Assembly (NCBI RefSeq): GCF_033343995.1
Contig: NZ_CP137573.1
Span: forward strand, 3,443,001-3,507,000
Reading direction: 5' to 3'
DNA: 64,000 bases
From: Streptomyces sp. HUAS YS2
GTDB lineage: Bacteria; Actinomycetota; Actinomycetes; Streptomycetales; Streptomycetaceae
Of the stretch, positions 59,336 to 64,000 are shown in pieces (the first letter of the stretch is position 1; each line of letters starts with the position of its first letter). Made by a program: the position numbers and the translations under genes. Below the pieces are notes generated by a model that was not told the DNA's origin, did not search any database, and worked only from the letters and a program-made list of their open reading frames with translations.

Positions 59336-59957
59336 GGTTGCCGAGCCCCGCCCAGGCGAAGTTCATCAGCGTCGCCGCAGACTCCCAGGCCGTCATCCCC
59401 GGCGTCTCGTTGGCCCAGATCGCCAGCGACTCGGCCGCGCCGACGAGGGCCTGGGACAGGCCGGCCACGTCCCGCTCGGCGAGTTCCGGGTCGCGCTGGG
59501 TCTGCCGGTGCGTCTCCTCCGCCGCGGCACCGATCAGCGTGGCCACGTACGCGACGATCTCGTCCCGCATCAGCGCGGCCTCCGCCGCGAACGGCTCCGT
59601 GCGCGCCTGCCGGCTGAGCACCGCCCAGCCGTCCGGGTTCTCGGCCGCGTGCGTGAAGAAGGCGAGCAGTCCCGCCCACAGCTGCTTGTCGGCCGGCAGC
59701 CCCGGCTCGACCGCGGCCCGCACGGAGTCCAGGAGCGCCTTCGCCTCGCGCCGGATGCACGCGACGAACAGCTCCTCCTTGGAGTTCAGATACAGGTACA
59801 CCAGCGGCTTGGAGACCCCGGCCAGCTCGGCGATCTCGTCCATGGAGGCGGCCTGGTACCCCCGCTGCCCGAACGTCTGCACGGCGGCGTCCATCATCTG
59901 CCGCTCGCGCACCGCCCGCGGCATCCGCTTGGCCTTCGCGCCGCCCACGTCGGACAT
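59304..59957 (-). CDS. TetR-family regulator
   Basis: This 217-residue repressor has an N-terminal helix-turn-helix (about 20-62: MDAAVQTFGQRGYQAASMDE, IAELAGVSKPLVYLYLNSKE) and a C-terminal ligand-binding bundle. ATG 59957 is preceded immediately by GGAAGG. It is convergent with maoC, and the palindrome between thiolase and fabG4 is the likely target. The ligand is probably an acyl-CoA, inferred from context. Confidence 0.92.
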   Translation of the reverse strand: MSDVGGAKAKRMPRAVRERQMMDAAVQTFGQRGYQAASMDEIAELAGVSKPLVYLYLNSKEELFVACIRREAKALLDSVRAAVEPGLPADKQLWAGLLAFFTHAAENPDGWAVLSRQARTEPFAAEAALMRDEIVAYVATLIGAAAEETHRQTQRDPELAERDVAGLSQALVGAAESLAIWANETPGMTAWESAATLMNFAWAGLGNLMRNERWSPR

Positions 59958-60123
59958 CCTTCCGCCCCCACCCGCTGTCGTGTCTCCGCCCGAAAGCGTA
60001 CGTGCCCCGTGCCCACCCGGGGGCGGGGGGCACATCGCCGATCAGGGATCCGCCGGGTTATGGCGTGGCAGCCCCGACGCTGCCACCATGAACCCACGCA
60101 GACACGCACATGGGGGGCGCGCC

Positions 60124-61248
60124 ATGCAGGAGTTCGCAGAAGGAATCCTGGCCAGCCCTGCGTGGCAGGGGATCGGCGCTCTGGCGGGCCTGGCGGCGGT
60201 CGCCATCTATGTGGCCGTGGAGGTCCGCCGCCGTAGACGCAGGGACGACCCGCCGGGAAACAGCCGCGAAACTCAGCAGTGGGAGACATTCGACCTGTCG
60301 TCCCCGGAGGGAGAGGACTCCTTCTACAAGGCCTTGACGAAGAGCATCATCGCGGCGGAGGAGAGCATCTACCGATCCGGGCGAGGTTTCGCCCGGCCCC
60401 GTCACGAGAGAGTGATCAACGACCTGATACGCGCCGAGGAGACGGCGCTGCGCAATGGCGTCGAGGTGACGAGGATCCAATCGAGTCCCTCGGCGAGCGA
60501 GAAATGGTCGAAAGCGTACGCCGATCTGACCGAGCGCTATCCCGAGCACCTCAGGATCTTCGCCGGCTACAGCGAGAATCCACTGGTCAACGTGGCGGTC
60601 ATCGACGCGTACGGCTCCTCCCCCGTGATCCAGCTGCTCTTTGAGTCCCACGAGCTCACCGCGGGCGGCCCGCGCCATCGGGGCGCTGCCGCGTTGTTCC
60701 TGCGCAGTCAGCCGGCTCTCGCGATAAGCCTGCAGCAGCAGTTCGAGGAACACGTGCGGATCCTCCACCGGATGACCGGCGACGAGGTGCGGAAGCTCGC
60801 CAATGCACCGATCTATTTCGCCTACGGCTCCAACATGTCCGGCGAACAGATGCGAGAGCGGTGCCCGAGTGCACGGCCGCTCGGAATCGCGCACCTGTAT
60901 GGATGGCGGCGAAGCTTCTGTGTTCCGGCGCCTCATCTGGACGGCCTCGCCGCCGGCATACAGAGAAGCGACAATGACGGTTCACACGTGGTCGGGGTCG
61001 CGTACGAGATGACCGTACCGGACCAACAACGACTTGATGCGATCGAGCAAGGCGGGTACAGACCCGAACGTGTGGGAATCAAGCTCGACGGAATACATAA
61101 AGAGGCTTACACCCACGTTCCCGTTTCCACCGTGCCCGAGGTTCCGTCCGATGTGCCCCGTGCGTATCTGGACATCATGATCACCGGGGCCGAGGAGAAC
61201 GGACTTTCCGAACTCGCCGCCGAGCTGAGACGACTCGGCGCAAGGTGA
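60124..61248 (+). CDS. Membrane-anchored PLD-like / gamma-glutamylcyclotransferase fusion
   Basis: The 374-residue protein has one transmembrane helix (about 16-34), a basic patch VRRRRRRDD and a middle domain (about 62-215) that resembles a phospholipase-D-like fold without HKD motifs (SIIAAEESIYRSGRGF, NVAVIDAYGSSPVIQLLFES). The C-terminal domain (228-374) is of the gamma-glutamylcyclotransferase/AIG2 type with Y234-GSN-M238 and the candidate catalytic Glu E308. ATG 60124 has GGGGGG 6 nt upstream; ATG 60088 is an alternative. GC is lower than in neighbours and rare codons such as ATA appear, suggesting transfer. The function is unknown. Confidence 0.75.
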   Translation: MQEFAEGILASPAWQGIGALAGLAAVAIYVAVEVRRRRRRDDPPGNSRETQQWETFDLSSPEGEDSFYKALTKSIIAAEESIYRSGRGFARPRHERVINDLIRAEETALRNGVEVTRIQSSPSASEKWSKAYADLTERYPEHLRIFAGYSENPLVNVAVIDAYGSSPVIQLLFESHELTAGGPRHRGAAALFLRSQPALAISLQQQFEEHVRILHRMTGDEVRKLANAPIYFAYGSNMSGEQMRERCPSARPLGIAHLYGWRRSFCVPAPHLDGLAAGIQRSDNDGSHVVGVAYEMTVPDQQRLDAIEQGGYRPERVGIKLDGIHKEAYTHVPVSTVPEVPSDVPRAYLDIMITGAEENGLSELAAELRRLGAR

Positions 61249-61277
61249 GCATCGGTTCGGTGCGTGACGGCGCGGGA

Positions 61278-61308
61278 AAGGGGGCAGGGCGGACCGCCCT
61301 GCCCCCTT
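61278..61308. terminator. Bidirectional terminator hairpin
   Basis: A near-continuous 14-bp GC-rich stem (61278-61308) is flanked by AA and TT. It separates the convergent cyclotransferase fusion and the FG-GAP gene. Confidence 0.9.
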
Positions 61309-61327
61309 AACCACCGCGGACCGACTG

Positions 61328-63466
61328 CTAGCGGATGCTCGCCTCGTACTGCCAACCGGTGCCGATCTTCACTCCGGCGCCGAAGCCTCCGGTGCCCGTA
61401 CCGGCGTAGCGGAAGAGGTCACCGGCGGTGTTGCGGGCGACCAGGTCGTTCTTGCCGTCCATGGTCAGGTCACCGATGCCGACGATGTCCACCATGCCGC
61501 CCCAGCCCGAACCGACCCTCACACCGGAGCCGATGGCCCCGGCGCCGGTGCCGAAGTACCGGTACAGGGAGCCGGTGGACGTACGGGCCACGAGGTCGGC
61601 GTGGCCGTCGCCGTTGAGGTCGCCCGAGCCGACGACCGTCCTGGTCTTCCAGCCCGTCGCGATCTTCCCGACCTTGGACACGCGGCCGGTCGTCGTGCCC
61701 TGGTACAGGTACAGGTCTCCGGTGGAGGCCTGACGGGCGACCAGGTCCGGCAGCCGGTCCCCGGTGAAGTCGCCGGAGTACGTCAGCACGTCGAACGCGC
61801 CCCAGCCGCTGCTGCCGATCTTCGTGGCGGGCGACGTCGGGGTGACGGCCTGGCCGCAGGCCGGGCTGTAGCGGTACAGCGCGCCCGCGCCGGTGCGCAC
61901 GAGGGTGTCGTTGCACCCGTCCCGGTCCAGGTCCCCGAAGGGGAGCACGAGCGACGAGGTCGGCCAACTCCCGCCGTCGGACCTCACGTACAGGGTCTGG
62001 TTCGCGTTCCCGTGGTGGACCACCAGCCCACCCCGGGTGCTCCGCGAGTACAGGTCCGGGTTGCCGCTCCAGCCCGCGTAGTCACGGAACCTGGGCGGCA
62101 CCGGAACGAGCCCGGTGCCGGCCGCGTACAGCTGCGCGCCCTGCGCCCAGACCGCGGTCACATTGCCGTCGGGGCCCACGGCGACGGCGCCCTGCGCCGT
62201 CGAGGTCGAGGCGGTGCTGAGCCGCTTGGGCCCGGCGGCCCAGACGCCGTCGATCCGGGCCACGGTGAAGAAGTCCCTGCCGCTGGTGCCGCTGCTCTGC
62301 GCCCAGCCGACCTGGATCGTGCCGTCCGCGCCCATGCTCGCGTCGATGTCGGTGATCCAGCCCTGGCCGAGGGGCTGGATGGCGCTCCAGCCACCGCCGG
62401 CCGTCCGCGTGACGGAGCTGACCGACACCCCGTCGCTGTAATGCGCGGACCACACGAAAGTGACGTCGCCGTTCGCGCCGATCAGCGGTGCCTGGACATA
62501 AGTCCGGCCGCCGTACCCGGACTTCTCCAGGGCGCTCCATGCCGTGGCGCCCGCAGGGCGGACGGCGGTGACTACGTAGCCGGCATCCTCACCCGAGCTG
62601 TCGTCCCCACCCCCGTAGGTGGTCCAGGTCAGGGCCGCCGTGCCGTCAGCGCCGACGGCGAGCAGGGGCGCACCGCCCTCGTCCGGCGGGGCGATCGACA
62701 CCGTGCTGCCCCACCGGGCGGCCCCCGGCGCCTTGTCCATGGCCAATACGCCGGAACGGCCATCGGCGTCGCGTCCCAACCAGGCGACGGTGAAGGTACC
62801 GTTCGGGGCCACGGCCACCTGGGGCCCGCTCGTGGTCGTGGCGCCGGCGACCGGCTCGGACCATGCGCGGCCGTCGGCGCTCTCGGAGACGTAGAGCCTG
62901 TCGTCCGCGGCGCGTCGCCACACGGCCACCCGCTTGCCCGAGGCCGGGTCATGGGCGAAGCCGACCTCGGAGAAACCGGAACCGTAGGCGATGTCGGCGT
63001 GCTGGGACCAGGTCGTCGCGCCCTTGGCGAGCATCGCCGTGTTGACGGTGGTCGTGGGGGACGACAGGCCGCCGACCCACGTCAGGGACACCGAACCGTC
63101 CGATGCCGGCCACAGCCGCACGCTGTCGAGTTCGGCCCGGACCATGTCCAGCTGGACGGGCTTGTCCCAGACGGTGCTCTTGGCGGGCCGGATCGAGGTC
63201 AGGAGCTCGGCTGTCGACGATCCGGGAGCCCGGTGGTACCAGACGGCCACCGCGGACCCGTCCGCCCTCGTCACGAGGTCCTTGATGATCATGCCGTCAC
63301 CGATGCCCGGCATCGGCGTGGGCGTGCTCCACGCCCCCGACTGGGCCGCCGCAGCCACTCCGGCCGTCGCGAGGACGGCGGTTGCGGCGGTTCCGAGGCC
63401 GATCCCCCCCAGGGCCAGCGTCGGAACGAGCGCCGCAGTGACGATTCTTCTGTTTGTGTGTCGCAA
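61328..63466 (-). CDS. Secreted FG-GAP/VCBS repeat protein
   Basis: The 712-residue exported protein has a signal peptide (about 1-40, ending AAA-AQ). Residues about 45-480 form beta-propeller-like repeats resembling sialidase blades, and residues about 505-712 hold four FG-GAP-like repeats with calcium loops DLDRDGCND, DFTGDRLPD, DLNGDGHAD and DLTMDGKND. Such proteins are common Streptomyces exoproteins; no catalytic residues were recognised, so adhesion or binding is more likely than catalysis. The start is TTG 63466 with a GGGGGG run 9 nt upstream. Confidence 0.88.
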   Translation of the reverse strand: MRHTNRRIVTAALVPTLALGGIGLGTAATAVLATAGVAAAAQSGAWSTPTPMPGIGDGMIIKDLVTRADGSAVAVWYHRAPGSSTAELLTSIRPAKSTVWDKPVQLDMVRAELDSVRLWPASDGSVSLTWVGGLSSPTTTVNTAMLAKGATTWSQHADIAYGSGFSEVGFAHDPASGKRVAVWRRAADDRLYVSESADGRAWSEPVAGATTTSGPQVAVAPNGTFTVAWLGRDADGRSGVLAMDKAPGAARWGSTVSIAPPDEGGAPLLAVGADGTAALTWTTYGGGDDSSGEDAGYVVTAVRPAGATAWSALEKSGYGGRTYVQAPLIGANGDVTFVWSAHYSDGVSVSSVTRTAGGGWSAIQPLGQGWITDIDASMGADGTIQVGWAQSSGTSGRDFFTVARIDGVWAAGPKRLSTASTSTAQGAVAVGPDGNVTAVWAQGAQLYAAGTGLVPVPPRFRDYAGWSGNPDLYSRSTRGGLVVHHGNANQTLYVRSDGGSWPTSSLVLPFGDLDRDGCNDTLVRTGAGALYRYSPACGQAVTPTSPATKIGSSGWGAFDVLTYSGDFTGDRLPDLVARQASTGDLYLYQGTTTGRVSKVGKIATGWKTRTVVGSGDLNGDGHADLVARTSTGSLYRYFGTGAGAIGSGVRVGSGWGGMVDIVGIGDLTMDGKNDLVARNTAGDLFRYAGTGTGGFGAGVKIGTGWQYEASIR

Positions 63467-63570
63467 AGTGAATTACCCCCCTTGTACAGGTGCGCGCGAC
63501 CTTAACAGCACCTGAACCACCCCCACGCAGGAGGGTGATCATGGTTCGGGGGGTGCTCCGGGCTCGCGTG

Positions 63571-63610
63571 CAGAAGCGCCCCGGATCTCCGAAGATCCGG
63601 GGCGCTTCTG
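63571..63610. terminator. 18-bp perfect terminator hairpin
   Basis: Bases 63571-63588 pair with 63593-63610 around CCGA. It lies directly downstream of the symporter remnant, whose original terminator it probably is. Confidence 0.9.
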
Positions 63611-63633
63611 GCGATGCGAGGTGCGGGTCGGTC

Positions 63634-63789
63634 CTACGCGGCGACGGGCACCGCGACCTCGCGCTCGACGTCGGCCGGCTGTGCCTCGTCGATCGGCGAG
63701 GCCGAAGCCGAGTTGTACTTGTCCAGGTCCAGGATCTTCTCGCGGGCCGACACGACCACCGGCACCAGCGCCTGACCGGCCACGTTCGT
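63634..63789 (-). pseudogene. 3' remnant of a cation:dicarboxylate symporter
   Basis: The last 52 codons of a DctA/GltP-type transporter remain: NVAGQALVPVVVSAREKIL, DLDKYNSA and an acidic tail to a TAG at 63634. Upstream of about 63789 the frame no longer resembles the transporter, so nearly the whole gene is deleted. Confidence 0.65.
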
Positions 63790-63852
63790 GGCCCCACACG
63801 CTCTCCGAACCGAACATGCTCCGGCCAACCCCTGTGAGGCACCGTCGAAACG

Positions 63853-64000
63853 TCACGGGTTCGTTCGGCGCGCGGTCCAGAAGTCGTAGTACTCATCGCA
63901 GACCAGGCCCTGGTTGACCCAGCGCCGGGGGTCTGCGGCGAAGTCGCGCTCGGCCAGGTACAGGGCCTCCTCGGGGGTGGGCAGAACAGCGATCTCGCGT
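63853..64000 (-). CDS. Unidentified gene, 3' end only
   Basis: The last 49 codons run from the window edge to a TGA at 63853: TREIAVLPTPEEALYLAERD, FAADPRRWVNQGLVCDEYYD, FWTARRTNP. Codon bias is that of real genes. No family was recognised, and the start is outside the window. Confidence 0.7.
   Translation of the reverse strand, partial: REIAVLPTPEEALYLAERDFAADPRRWVNQGLVCDEYYDFWTARRTNP

Noticed and set aside
58600..61248. 882-residue open frame on the plus strand
   Set aside because: Only its last 374 codons are a real gene; the first part crosses maoC in another frame and the antisense of tetR.

Overview
The window is high-GC actinobacterial chromosome and almost certainly comes from a Streptomyces species. 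The evidence is the extreme G/C bias at third codon positions, frequent GTG and TTG starts, ATGA/GTGA gene overlaps, a futalosine-type menaquinone pathway (mqnA, mqnC), a LAxTG sortase substrate and a SigE-family sigma factor. The centre is a complete fourteen-gene nuoA-N operon for NADH:quinone oxidoreductase (complex I), on the minus strand from 28929 down to 13167.

Left of nuo (1-13 kb) lie a partial HEAT-repeat gene, a PucR-type regulator divergent from an esterase/serine-hydrolase pair, a secreted M28 aminopeptidase with a P-domain, a LolA-like secreted protein, a long-chain polyprenyl diphosphate synthase (probably for the quinone side chain), a CocE-type hydrolase that has lost its nucleophilic serine, a LAxTG cell-wall protein and fumarylacetoacetase. 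The 694-bp gap between nuoA and a divergent NlpC/P60 cell-wall hydrolase carries a near-perfect Rex operator on the nuo side and a perfect TGTGA-N6-TCACA palindrome on the NlpC side.

Right of nuo (30-46 kb) are a 5'-truncated FtsX-type ABC permease beside an intact two-component system, a BenE transporter, an imine-reductase-like enzyme divergent from an AraC/DJ-1 regulator, and then quinone genes: a MenJ-like geranylgeranyl-reductase-family flavoprotein, menG/ubiE, mqnC and mqnA. Between them sit a sigma factor with a membrane protein and a DUF3152 putative metalloprotease, and an esterase-like lipoprotein. NADH oxidation (nuo), quinone head-group synthesis (mqnA, mqnC, menG), side-chain synthesis and side-chain reduction are therefore all represented, although mqnB and mqnD are absent.

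From 46 kb on come a cold-shock gene with a terminator-like hairpin in its leader, a DUF1992/DinB pair, and a small conflict region: a SUKH-LRR protein, a frameshifted remnant, an Imm52-like immunity gene and a 771-residue polymorphic toxin with a Tox-REase-5-like C-terminus and an embedded prepilin-like segment. A fatty-acid module follows (acyl-CoA ligase, thiolase divergent from fabG4-maoC, TetR regulator), with a palindromic operator abutting the thiolase start codon. The end holds a membrane-anchored PLD-like/gamma-glutamylcyclotransferase fusion of lower GC, a secreted FG-GAP protein, the 3' remnant of a dicarboxylate symporter with its terminator still in place, and the 3' end of an unidentified gene. 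No tRNA, rRNA, CRISPR array or insertion sequence was seen.
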